Below, in pieces: positions 14,327 to 21,607 of a DNA stretch of 21,607 nt. Every line of letters begins with the position of its first letter. The stretch's first letter is position 1. The stretch covers positions 1 through 21,607 of the forward strand of contig CAUYUA010000245.1 of the NCBI GenBank assembly GCA_963575675.1. The letters are read 5' to 3'. This DNA is from CAUYUA01 sp963575675. GTDB taxonomy: Bacteria; Pseudomonadota; Alphaproteobacteria; Azospirillales; Azospirillaceae. The position numbers and the translations under genes are program-made. The notes beneath the pieces are model-generated. The model worked only from the letters and a program-made list of their open reading frames with translations, was not told the origin of the DNA and searched no databases.

Positions 14327-16222
14327 ATGTGCGGTCTGGTCGGCGTCTTTGACGCACGCGGACGACGGGACATCGACGTCGATCTGCTGCAACGTATGAA
14401 TGATTCCCTGCGTCACCGTGGTCCGGACGGCGCGGGCGCGCACATCGGCGCCGGCATAGGTCTCGGTCACCGACGATTGGCGATTATCGACGTCAACGGC
14501 GGTCACCAGCCGCTCTACAACGAAGACGGCAAGGTTGTGGTCGTCTTCAATGGAGAAATCTACAATTTCCAAGAACTGGCGACGGAGCTGGTTCAAGCGG
14601 GCCATGTCTTCCGCACCCACAGCGACACCGAAGTCATCGTTCACGCCTGGGAAGAGTGGGGAGCGGCTTCGGTCGAGCGTTTTCGCGGCATGTTCGCTTT
14701 CGCTCTGTGGGACGAAACGCTTGAAACCTTATTTGTCGCCCGCGATCCGCTCGGCAAGAAACCCTTTTACTACACCGTTCTTGACGGTCGCTTGTTGTTC
14801 GCTTCGGAATTGAAGGGCGTCATGGCCTGCTCCGGCGTCTCCCGCGCTTTGGACGTTCGAGCGGTTGAGGATTATTTCTCTTATGGTTATATTCCGGACC
14901 CACGTTCGATTTATGCGGCCGTCAACAAACTTCCGCCCGGCCATCGCCTAATTTGGCGGCGGAAAGAACCGGCGCCGCGAATCGAGGCGTTCTGGGATCT
15001 GCCGTTCAACGCCCAACCCTGGCGAGGCGACATAGAGGAGGCGCAAGAAGAGCTGCGCCGCCGTCTTCGCGAAGCCACCCGATTGCGCCTGATTTCCGAC
15101 GTGCCGCTTGGGGCGTTCCTTTCGGGAGGCGTTGATTCAAGCGCGGTGGTGGCGATGATGGCCGGACTTTCCGGCGATCCGGTCAAGACTTTTTCGATCG
15201 GCTTCGGCGAGCGGGAGCATGACGAATCCGAATACGCTCGGCGCATGGCCGAACGCTATCAAACCGATCATTACAGCCGCAAGGTCAGCCCGGATGATTT
15301 CGACCTGCTTGACCGCCTCGCCGGGGTCTATGACGAACCGTTCGGAGACAGTTCGGCGATGCCCACGTTCCAGGTCTGCGCGCTGGCGCGCGAACGGGTT
15401 ACAGTGGCTCTTTCCGGCGACGGCGGCGACGAATTGTTCGGCGGCTATCGTCGATACGCTCTGAACGCTCGGGCGGAGGCCGTTCGTCGTCGGATACCCG
15501 CCGCGCTGCGCGTTCCAACGTTCGGTCTCCTCGGCCGACTTTATCCCAAAGCCGACTGGGCGCCGCGCTGGCTGCGGGCGAAAACCACCTTCCAGGAAAT
15601 CGGGCTCGACAGTTGCGGCGCTTATTTCCAAGCGGTCTCGGTGATGAACAACGGGCTCAGAGCCCAATTGTTCAGTCCCTCCTTCCGCCGCGACCTGCAA
15701 GGCTATCGCGGGGAAGAGGTTCTGCGTCAACATTGGGAGCGGGCTCCTACCGACGATATTCTGTTGAAAACTCAATACGTCGACCTGAAGACTTGGCTGC
15801 CTGGCGGCATTCTGGTCAAAGTCGATCGCGCCAGCATGGCCAACTCTCTTGAAGTGCGCTCCCCTCTGCTTGATCACACGCTGGCCGAATGGGCCGCCAC
15901 TCTTCCCGCCGAGTTCAAACTGAAGGGCGGAAACGGCAAACGCGTGCTGAAGCAGGCAATCGAGCCGTTCGTCGATCATGATCTGCTCTACCGTCCCAAA
16001 CGCGGTTTCTCCATGCCGTTGCGCCAATGGTTCCAGGGCCCGTTGCGGCCTCGGTTGGAGGCGATGGCGTCCGGTCCGACATTGGCCGAAACCGGAATTT
16101 TCGATCGAAAGGCGCTGAATCGGCTCGTTTCCCAGCATGTTTCAGGCTTACGCGACCATTCGGCCGCCTTATGGCTGCTGCTGATGTTCGACGCCTTTCT
16201 CAACAACCAGATCAAAAAGTGA
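14327..16222 (+). CDS. Exosortase A-associated asparagine synthase-like amidotransferase
   Basis: A 631-residue two-domain enzyme of the AsnB type, matching the XrtA-associated amidotransferase 1 group (TIGR03108). The N-terminal glutaminase domain begins Met-Cys-Gly, and Cys2 is the nucleophile once Met is removed, which fixes the start. SLRHRGPDG, FNGEIYN and HSDTEV follow. The synthetase domain has the ATP-pyrophosphatase loop LSGGVDSSAVVAMM (about 264-277), ALSGDGGDELFGGYRRY, and the C-terminal MANSLEVRSPLLDH and KRGFSMPLRQW. It probably forms an amide on a sugar or on a component of the exopolysaccharide, not free asparagine, given its place behind xrtA. All catalytic motifs are intact. 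181 bases separate it from the next glycosyltransferase. Confidence 0.94.
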   Translation: MCGLVGVFDARGRRDIDVDLLQRMNDSLRHRGPDGAGAHIGAGIGLGHRRLAIIDVNGGHQPLYNEDGKVVVVFNGEIYNFQELATELVQAGHVFRTHSDTEVIVHAWEEWGAASVERFRGMFAFALWDETLETLFVARDPLGKKPFYYTVLDGRLLFASELKGVMACSGVSRALDVRAVEDYFSYGYIPDPRSIYAAVNKLPPGHRLIWRRKEPAPRIEAFWDLPFNAQPWRGDIEEAQEELRRRLREATRLRLISDVPLGAFLSGGVDSSAVVAMMAGLSGDPVKTFSIGFGEREHDESEYARRMAERYQTDHYSRKVSPDDFDLLDRLAGVYDEPFGDSSAMPTFQVCALARERVTVALSGDGGDELFGGYRRYALNARAEAVRRRIPAALRVPTFGLLGRLYPKADWAPRWLRAKTTFQEIGLDSCGAYFQAVSVMNNGLRAQLFSPSFRRDLQGYRGEEVLRQHWERAPTDDILLKTQYVDLKTWLPGGILVKVDRASMANSLEVRSPLLDHTLAEWAATLPAEFKLKGGNGKRVLKQAIEPFVDHDLLYRPKRGFSMPLRQWFQGPLRPRLEAMASGPTLAETGIFDRKALNRLVSQHVSGLRDHSAALWLLLMFDAFLNNQIKK

Positions 16223-16403
16223 TTCCGCTCTTCCAGGATAGCGTCCGAGAACGTCATCCTCAATTTTAGCGCCCCGTCGCCGATCGCAGAATAACAGTAT
16301 ACTCTAATTAAGAATGTAAGAATGCATCTTTTGCAGCGCCAAGGCGCGCCGTTTTTCAACCTTTGCTTTCCGGGCAAAAACACGCTCTAAACGAGAAAGG
16401 TCT

Positions 16404-17534
16404 ATGCCAGTCCTGCTTCATGTCTATCCGACATTCAATGTCGGCGGCTCGCAGATGCGTTTCGCCACTCTCGCCAATCAGTTTGGTCGCGCCTATCGCC
16501 ACATTATCGTGGTCATGGACGGACAAACCGAAGCGCTAACTCGCCTTGATCCGAGCTTGGACGTCGAGGTGCGGTCGACGTCGGCGATCAAAGGACGAAC
16601 CTGGAACAATCTAAAAATATTCCGCGCCATACTCAGTGAAATTCGACCGGATGTTCTGGTCACCTCCAATTGGGGCTCGATCGAATGGGCCATGGCCAAT
16701 TTCGATGGCCGCACGCCCCATCTGCACATGGAAGACGGCTTCGGCCCGGAAGAAGCCGTTCGCCAGTTGCCGCGCCGAGTATGGACCCGTCGGCTCACGC
16801 TGCGACGTTCGATCACCCTGCTTCCGTCTTTAACGCTCTATCGTCTCGCCCGAGACGTTTGGCGTCTTCCCGAACGACGGCTGCTCTACGCGCCGAACGG
16901 CGTTGATTGCGCGCGTTTCGGCCGAGGTCCGGATCCGGCCTTCGCCGCCTCGGTCGGCGTTATGGAAGACGGCGCGCCGATCATCGGAACCGTGGCGGCG
17001 TTGCGGGCGGAAAAGAACCTGTTTCGCCTGCTCGACGCCTTCGCTCTTGTGGTCGCCCACCGTCCGGCCCGACTGGTCATCGTCGGAGACGGCGCCGAAC
17101 GCGCCGATCTTGTCGCTCGCTCCACAGAGTTGGGAGTGTCGGATCGCGTCATCTTCACCGGCGCTTGCTCGACTCCTGAACGGCTTCTGCCTTCCTTCGC
17201 CGTTTTCGCCCTCTCCTCCGACACCGAACAAATGCCTCTAAGCGTGTTGGAGGCCATGGCCGCAGGCCTTCCCCTGGCGTCGACAGCCGTCGGCGACGTT
17301 CCCTCCATGGCGGCGGACGATAACCGCCCCTTCATCGTGGAAAAAAACGCGCGCGCTTTGGCAACCGCCATCTCAGCGTTGCTCGACGATCCCACGCGAG
17401 CCCGCGCCATCGGCGCGGCCAACGCCGAACGCGCTCGCGCCGTGTTTGATCAACAGAAAATGTTCGACACTTACCACAGCCTGTTCAACGGAGAGCTTGG
17501 CCCAATTTCGCGCGACCGTCGACCGTCGCTCTGA
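16404..17534 (+). CDS. GT4-family glycosyltransferase, XrtA locus
   Basis: A 376-residue GT-B glycosyltransferase. The N-terminal domain starts LLHVYPTFNVGGSQMRFATL, with the glycine-rich acceptor loop. A YAPNGVDCARF linker (about 161-171) and the donor domain follow, with GTVAALRAEKNLFRLLDAF, VIVGDGAERADL and the E-x7-E motif in DTEQMPLSVLEAMAAGLP. The two glutamates bind the nucleotide sugar. It resembles the XrtA-associated sugar transferases that extend the lipid-linked repeat unit, but the specific subgroup and sugar are not certain. GAGAAAGG precedes the ATG. TATACT at about 16294 might be a -10 element in the gap before it, without a clear -35. It is the last plus-strand gene and converges on the giant minus-strand gene. 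Confidence 0.92.
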   Translation: MPVLLHVYPTFNVGGSQMRFATLANQFGRAYRHIIVVMDGQTEALTRLDPSLDVEVRSTSAIKGRTWNNLKIFRAILSEIRPDVLVTSNWGSIEWAMANFDGRTPHLHMEDGFGPEEAVRQLPRRVWTRRLTLRRSITLLPSLTLYRLARDVWRLPERRLLYAPNGVDCARFGRGPDPAFAASVGVMEDGAPIIGTVAALRAEKNLFRLLDAFALVVAHRPARLVIVGDGAERADLVARSTELGVSDRVIFTGACSTPERLLPSFAVFALSSDTEQMPLSVLEAMAAGLPLASTAVGDVPSMAADDNRPFIVEKNARALATAISALLDDPTRARAIGAANAERARAVFDQQKMFDTYHSLFNGELGPISRDRRPSL

Positions 17535-17598
17535 CGCCGTATCCAAGAATTCTGTAGCAAACATCTGTAAGCGTTCTTTCGCCCCCACTTTGTGAGGT

Positions 17599-17642
17599 GT
17601 GAGGTGGTCCCGGAATCCTGGACAGGGTGATAAACTTAGGTC
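17599..17642 (-). repeat. Dispersed repeat, copy 2 (uninterrupted)
   Basis: Read on the minus strand this begins GACCTAAGTTTATCACCCTG and ends CCACCTCAC. It matches the copy at 4615-4859 with three mismatches in 44 bases once the MITE-like element is removed. A weaker inverted partner follows at about 17651-17672 (CCTGTCCGAGATTTCCGG), making an imperfect hairpin between the two converging genes. It could be an insertion-sequence end, a bidirectional terminator-like structure, or a REP-like intergenic repeat. Confidence 0.65.
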
Positions 17643-17680
17643 GAATCCTCCTGTCCGAGATTTCCGGAATTACTTCACCA

Positions 17681-20600
17681 TTAAGACGATGAGACCATGA
17701 TGTCGGACGCGCTCAAGTTTCTGACGTTCAAAGTTGCCAACAACACAGATGAACCGGCTCCGACTCCATCTTCATCGTAATACAAATTTCCATTGCTGGT
17801 GTTGAATATAATCTGGCTTGATGAACCTATTGCGACGCCCGTAGAATTCGATACAAACGCAGAGCCTGTGGAAATCTGAGAAGACGTGATGTTTCCAAAA
17901 TTCGGGCTGACGATTTGAATTTTATCAAGCCCTCTTTGGAAGTCCGTAATCGAATCGCCTCCATCAGACGTGGAGACGTACCGGAAAACATCTTCTCCAT
18001 ATCCGCCGATCAACGTATCATTTCCCTCCCTGCCAACAAGAGTATCGTTCCCATCGCCCCCGGATAGAGTATTCGTTCCGGAATTTCCAGTAATAATGTT
18101 GTTTTTTCTATTCCCAGTTCCGTCAATATTTTCACTTCCTGAAAGATGCAAATTCCTCACAGAGAGAATGTCTGAAATATCTGTTGTTTCAGATACTTTC
18201 CAAGACAAAACCCCATAACTGTTTTTGCTGTCAATGGAGGAGAGTTGTTCTGAAGTCGCAGCTCCAACAACCGTTACATTGATGCCAGATTTCACATATG
18301 TAGAAGAAAGAAGATTCCCAACGCTGTCTGCGATAGATGAATAACTTAATATTCCTGGGCCATTTGCAGAGTCAATTGCGGAAAGCTGAGCAATGCTCGC
18401 GGCGTTCGTGACGACAACATTTGTTTTGTATTGAATCCGTGATGAGGCGCTGTCAGATGGAAGCAAGTTCGCAACGGAATCTTTCAATGTCGTGTATGAC
18501 AAAGTTCCATCTCCATTCGCCGCGTCAATTGCAGCGATTTGAGCAATGCTCGCAGCGTCAGAAATGACGACGTTCGTTCCAGATGAGATAAACCTTGAGG
18601 AAACACCTGAAGGAAGCAAGTGAGCAACGGAATCTTTCAATGTGTTGTATGAAAGAGAACCGCTTCCATTTGCCTGATCAATCGATTCTATTTCATGGAT
18701 GCTTGCGGCGTCTAAAATCGTGACGTTTGTTCCAGACACAATACGGCTCGAAGTCTGTCCGGATCGGATCAAATTCACGGCTCTATCCGTAATATCAGTA
18801 TAGGTCAGATTTCCGTGACCATTTGCCCGATCTATCGCTATGGTTTGAGTAAGACTTAACACGCCAACCGCCGTAACCTCGACTCCAGACAAAATACGAT
18901 TCGAAACATGGCTGGGAGAAAGCAAATTCGAAACCGTATCTCTCAACGAAGTGTAGTTCAAATCACCATTTCCATTGGCGTCATCAAGAGAAACAATTTG
19001 AGAGATGTTTACGGTGTCCAGCACAGAAATATTCATTCCTGATTTAACAAGTGAGTGCGGCGTTCCTGACGGCAAAAGATTCGAGATTGTATCGCTGATT
19101 GTTGTGACGTTGACTTCGCCGACGCCATTGGCGTCGTCGAGCGCAACGATCTGAGAAATGCTGGCAGTGTCCGAGACAGTGACGTTGATTCCTGCTGTAA
19201 TGAATTGGCTAGGCGCTCCAGACGGAAACAGATTTGAAATCGTATCATTGATGCCCGCTACGCTCATTCCTCCAAAGCCGTTGGCTGCGTCGATCGCGGA
19301 GATTTGATAAACGCTCACGGCGTCGGACACCGTAACATTGGTTCCATCGGCAATAAATCTGCTCGGATACCCTGACAAGAAAATATTCACGACAGAATCA
19401 TTAACGCCCGATGTGCAGGTTATTCCGGATTCATTTGTGGAATCAATCAGGTTTAACTGTGCAACCGTTGCGTCTCCAGTCACAATCACATTCACGCCAG
19501 GAACGATATCAGGGGATATGCGCCCCGATGGGAACAGATCAGCAATCGAACCAATGATTGTAGACGTTCCCGTAAGCGTTTCCAGTGTGAAATCTAAAGT
19601 TGAACTCAGACCGTTTCCATCATCTGCCGTGATGCGGATTGTCTGGTCCGGAGAATTGATTGGAGCTACGCCAATAAATGTGCGGGTTTCTGAATCGAAA
19701 TTCAGCCAAGACGGCAATCTTTGGGAGACACCGTTTCTGACGACTTCAGCAGAGTAGGTGAGCGCATTGCCGTCCGGATCGGTGAACGTATTGCTTGGAA
19801 TCGTGAAGTTAAATAATTGTTGTTCGATGACGAACTGATTAGAGATTGAGGCGTCGACAATTGGAGCGCGATTGATGGGAGTCTCCAAAGTGAAGTCGGC
19901 TCCAACGCTTCCTCCTCTTCCATCATCGGCCAGAATACGGATTGTCAGGTCTGGAGTATTGCTTGGAACAGCTCCAGAAAACGCAAAGGTCGCGGCATCG
20001 AAACTCAACCAAGAGGGCAATGATTGAGCGTTGCCGCCGCTCACGACCTGAGCCGTATAAGTCAGGGCGTCGCCATCAGGGTCAGAGAAGATGTTTGTTG
20101 GAATCGTAAAGTTGACGGATTGACGTTCCGTCGCCGAGTGACTGGATATCTGAATATTTGCCGTGGGGGCGTGGTTGACGGTGAGCGTAAAGTCGGAACC
20201 GACGTTTCCTTCTCTGCCGTCGTTGGCGATAACGCGAATTGTCAGGCTCGGCGCATCGGTCGGAACCGTTCCGGAGAAGGTTCGGGTCACGGCGTCAAAA
20301 CTTAACCAAGAAGGCAGTGACTGAACGTTGCCTCCCGTCACTATCTGAGCGGCATACGTCAGCGCATCGCCGTCCGGATCGGTGAACGTATTGCTTGGAA
20401 CCGTAAAATTAACCGATTGACCGCCGGTGACGAACTGGTTGGAGAGCGCATTATCGACGTTGGGGACATGGTTAATAGCCAACGTGAAGTCGGAGCTGAC
20501 GCTTCCTTGTTTGCCATCATTGGCGGTGACGCGAATTATTTGGTTGGAAGCATTGCTCGGAGCCGTTCCGGAGAAAGTGCGGGTCGCGGCGTCGAAACTT

Positions 20601-21607
20601 AACCAAGCAGGCAAGGATTGAACGCCATCGCCCGTCACCGCTTGCGCCGTGTAAGCGAGCGCGTCGCCGTCCGGATCGGAGAACGTATTGCTTGGAACCG
20701 TGAAATTAATTGATCGCTCTTCGACGACGGATTGATTGGCGATGGAATTAATGATGTTGGGATTATGATTAATGTCCAAGGTGAAATCAGAGCTGACGGT
20801 TCCTTCTTTGCCGTCATTGGCTGTGACGCGGATCGCAAGATCAGGCGCGTCGTTCGGAATCGTTCCGGAGAAAGTGCGGGTCGCGGCGTCGAAACTCAAC
20901 CAAGCGGGCAAGGGTTGGACGCCGTCGCCCGCCACCACTTGAGCCGTGTAAGTGAGCGCGTCGCCGTCCGGATCGGTGAACGTATTGCTTGGAACCGTAA
21001 AATTAACCGGCTGCTCTTCGATGACCGCTTGATTGGAAATCGAGTTAACGACCTCGGGAAGGTGATTTACGTCCAGCGTGAAATCGGAGCTGACGCTTCC
21101 GCCATTTCCGTCATTGGCGATGACGCGGATCGAAAGGTCCGGCGTGTCGGCTGGAATCGTTCCGGAGAAGGTTCGGGTCGCGGCGTCAAAGCTTAACCAA
21201 GCGGGCAAAGGTTGAACGCCGTCGCCCGTCACCACTTGAGCCGTGTACGTCAGCGCGTCGCCGTCCGGGTCGGAGAACGTATTGCTTGGAATCGTGAAAT
21301 CAACCGACCGCTCTTCGACGACGGATTGATTGACGATGGAATTGATGACGTTGGGATTATGGTTTACGTCCAGCGTGAAATCGGAGCTGGCGTTTCCTCC
21401 GTTTCCATCATTAGCGGTGACGCGGATTGAAAGATCGGAAGCGTCGGTCGGAGCCGTTCCAGAGAAGGCTCTGGTCGCGGCGTCGAAGCTTAACCAAGCG
21501 GGCAAGGATTGAACGCCGTCGCCCGTCACCACTTGCGCCGTGTACGTCAGCGCGTCGCCGTCCGGATCGGAGAACGCATTGCTTGGAACTGTGAAATTAA
21601 CCGATTG
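17681..21607 (-). CDS. Giant RTX surface protein with cadherin-like repeats, C-terminal part (5' end outside window)
   Basis: The minus-strand frame is open from the right edge to TAA at 17681-17683, giving about 1308 residues in the window; the true start lies outside. In order: about seven 99-residue repeats of the CADG/He_PIG cadherin-like type (consensus FTVPSNTFSDPDGDALTYTA, LPAWLSFDAATRTFSG, IRVTANDG); nine 51-residue repeats (consensus DSVANLLPSG, NVTVSDAASIAQIAAIDAAN); RTX calcium-binding nonapeptides (LSGGDGNDTLVGREGNDTL); and a C-terminal beta region ending in small and hydrophobic residues (SASDIMVSSS), as in type I secretion substrates. It is therefore probably exported by a type I system not seen here and acts as an adhesin or matrix protein. 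It has no PEP-CTERM signal. The cysteine content is very low, as usual for such proteins. Confidence 0.93.
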   Translation of the reverse strand, partial: QSVNFTVPSNAFSDPDGDALTYTAQVVTGDGVQSLPAWLSFDAATRAFSGTAPTDASDLSIRVTANDGNGGNASSDFTLDVNHNPNVINSIVNQSVVEERSVDFTIPSNTFSDPDGDALTYTAQVVTGDGVQPLPAWLSFDAATRTFSGTIPADTPDLSIRVIANDGNGGSVSSDFTLDVNHLPEVVNSISNQAVIEEQPVNFTVPSNTFTDPDGDALTYTAQVVAGDGVQPLPAWLSFDAATRTFSGTIPNDAPDLAIRVTANDGKEGTVSSDFTLDINHNPNIINSIANQSVVEERSINFTVPSNTFSDPDGDALAYTAQAVTGDGVQSLPAWLSFDAATRTFSGTAPSNASNQIIRVTANDGKQGSVSSDFTLAINHVPNVDNALSNQFVTGGQSVNFTVPSNTFTDPDGDALTYAAQIVTGGNVQSLPSWLSFDAVTRTFSGTVPTDAPSLTIRVIANDGREGNVGSDFTLTVNHAPTANIQISSHSATERQSVNFTIPTNIFSDPDGDALTYTAQVVSGGNAQSLPSWLSFDAATFAFSGAVPSNTPDLTIRILADDGRGGSVGADFTLETPINRAPIVDASISNQFVIEQQLFNFTIPSNTFTDPDGNALTYSAEVVRNGVSQRLPSWLNFDSETRTFIGVAPINSPDQTIRITADDGNGLSSTLDFTLETLTGTSTIIGSIADLFPSGRISPDIVPGVNVIVTGDATVAQLNLIDSTNESGITCTSGVNDSVVNIFLSGYPSRFIADGTNVTVSDAVSVYQISAIDAANGFGGMSVAGINDTISNLFPSGAPSQFITAGINVTVSDTASISQIVALDDANGVGEVNVTTISDTISNLLPSGTPHSLVKSGMNISVLDTVNISQIVSLDDANGNGDLNYTSLRDTVSNLLSPSHVSNRILSGVEVTAVGVLSLTQTIAIDRANGHGNLTYTDITDRAVNLIRSGQTSSRIVSGTNVTILDAASIHEIESIDQANGSGSLSYNTLKDSVAHLLPSGVSSRFISSGTNVVISDAASIAQIAAIDAANGDGTLSYTTLKDSVANLLPSDSASSRIQYKTNVVVTNAASIAQLSAIDSANGPGILSYSSIADSVGNLLSSTYVKSGINVTVVGAATSEQLSSIDSKNSYGVLSWKVSETTDISDILSVRNLHLSGSENIDGTGNRKNNIITGNSGTNTLSGGDGNDTLVGREGNDTLIGGYGEDVFRYVSTSDGGDSITDFQRGLDKIQIVSPNFGNITSSQISTGSAFVSNSTGVAIGSSSQIIFNTSNGNLYYDEDGVGAGSSVLLATLNVRNLSASDIMVSSS
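17975..18100 (-). repeat. RTX (GGxGxDxLx) calcium-binding repeats
   Basis: Within the giant protein, the block ITGNSGTNTLSGGDGNDTLV, then GREGNDTLIGGYGEDVF, contains about three to four RTX nonapeptides. DSITDFQRGLDKIQI follows, the usual boundary with the secretion region. These bind calcium outside the cell and help folding after type I secretion. Confidence 0.9.
18190..19566 (-). repeat. Nine tandem 51-residue (153-bp) repeats
   Basis: Each unit follows the pattern (T/I)-x-D-(S/T)-V-x-N-L-L-P-S-G, about ten variable residues, S-G-x-N-V-T-V-x-D, A-A-S-I-x-Q-I-x-A-I-D-x-A-N-G-x-G-x-L-x-Y. Seven or more units are exactly 51 residues; the last is shortened. The pattern predicts helix-strand-helix units. 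I recall similar repeats from other proteobacterial RTX proteins but cannot name the family. Confidence 0.8.
19570..21607 (-). repeat. About seven tandem 99-residue (297-bp) cadherin-like repeats, array continues beyond window
   Basis: Units begin at 99-residue intervals, and the first five in the window have identical length. DPDGDALTY and LP-WLSFDA-TRTFSG recur in each. Units nearest the right edge are most alike at DNA level (for example GTGTACGTCAGCGCGTCGCC near 21240 and again near 21540), while the last two before the 51-residue block are diverged. The DPDGDA motif is typical of calcium-coordinating cadherin-like folds. Confidence 0.9.

Noticed and set aside
15137..16138. A 333-codon minus-strand open frame antisense to the amidotransferase
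   Set aside because: It mirrors the codon usage of the plus-strand gene, which has all AsnB motifs; no ribosome site or domain supports it.
16330..16360. GCGCC/GGCGC followed by GTTTTT as a terminator behind the amidotransferase
   Set aside because: The loop would be only two bases, or the stem shrinks to four; GGCGCGCC is simply palindromic. Too weak to call.
18190..21607. CRISPR array in the repetitive right end
   Set aside because: The 297- and 153-bp periods encode protein repeats in one open frame and there are no short repeat-spacer units.
1..21607. tRNA or rRNA genes in the spacers
   Set aside because: No cloverleaf with T-loop GTTCRA and acceptor stem, and no rRNA-like sequence, was found by eye.

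Overview
The window is a polysaccharide-biosynthesis and surface-protein-sorting locus of the exosortase A (XrtA)/PEP-CTERM type, so the organism is a Gram-negative bacterium. An alphaproteobacterium is my best guess, from the exosortase fused to an EpsI-like domain, the RTX protein with cadherin-like repeats, and the insertion-sequence types. The taxon is inferred; no rRNA or other marker gene is present.

Layout. (1) 1-4534 is a tight plus-strand operon: an outer-membrane beta-barrel protein cut by the window edge, an XrtA-associated AAA ATPase, a polysaccharide deacetylase and a FemAB-like acyltransferase. (2) 4535-5068 has no gene. It holds a 198-bp MITE-like derivative of an IS5-family element, inserted inside a 44-bp repeat whose second, uninterrupted copy lies at 17.6 kb, and a pair of small palindromes before the next gene. 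(3) 5069-6208 is a GT4 glycosyltransferase. (4) 6209-8196 is an AT-rich spacer with an apparently complete IS630-family element (6782-7975) whose transposase needs a -1 frameshift. (5) 8197-11377 holds an XrtA-associated O-antigen-ligase-like membrane protein, a PEP-CTERM-type secreted protein with a textbook sigma-54 promoter, and a PilZ (c-di-GMP receptor) protein whose leader contains three nested perfect stems. (6) 11378-12766 is a decayed IS607-type transposon: the tail of the serine recombinase, a tnpB with a large internal deletion, and an apparently retained omega-RNA/right end. (7) 12767-17534 holds xrtA (EpsI-fused), an asparagine-synthase-like amidotransferase and a second GT4 glycosyltransferase. 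(8) 17681 to the right edge, on the minus strand, is the C-terminal part of a giant RTX surface protein with about seven 99-residue cadherin-like repeats and nine 51-residue repeats.

How it works together (inference from the families). The glycosyltransferases, amidotransferase, deacetylase and FemAB-like protein build and modify an exopolysaccharide. The barrel and ATPase belong to the envelope/export part. XrtA cleaves and sorts PEP-CTERM proteins such as the one at 9620, and the ligase-like protein may attach glycans. Sigma-54 control of the PEP-CTERM gene and a nearby PilZ receptor suggest regulation linked to biofilm or floc formation. Three unrelated transposable elements sit at module boundaries and have split the locus without disrupting a recognisable biosynthetic gene.
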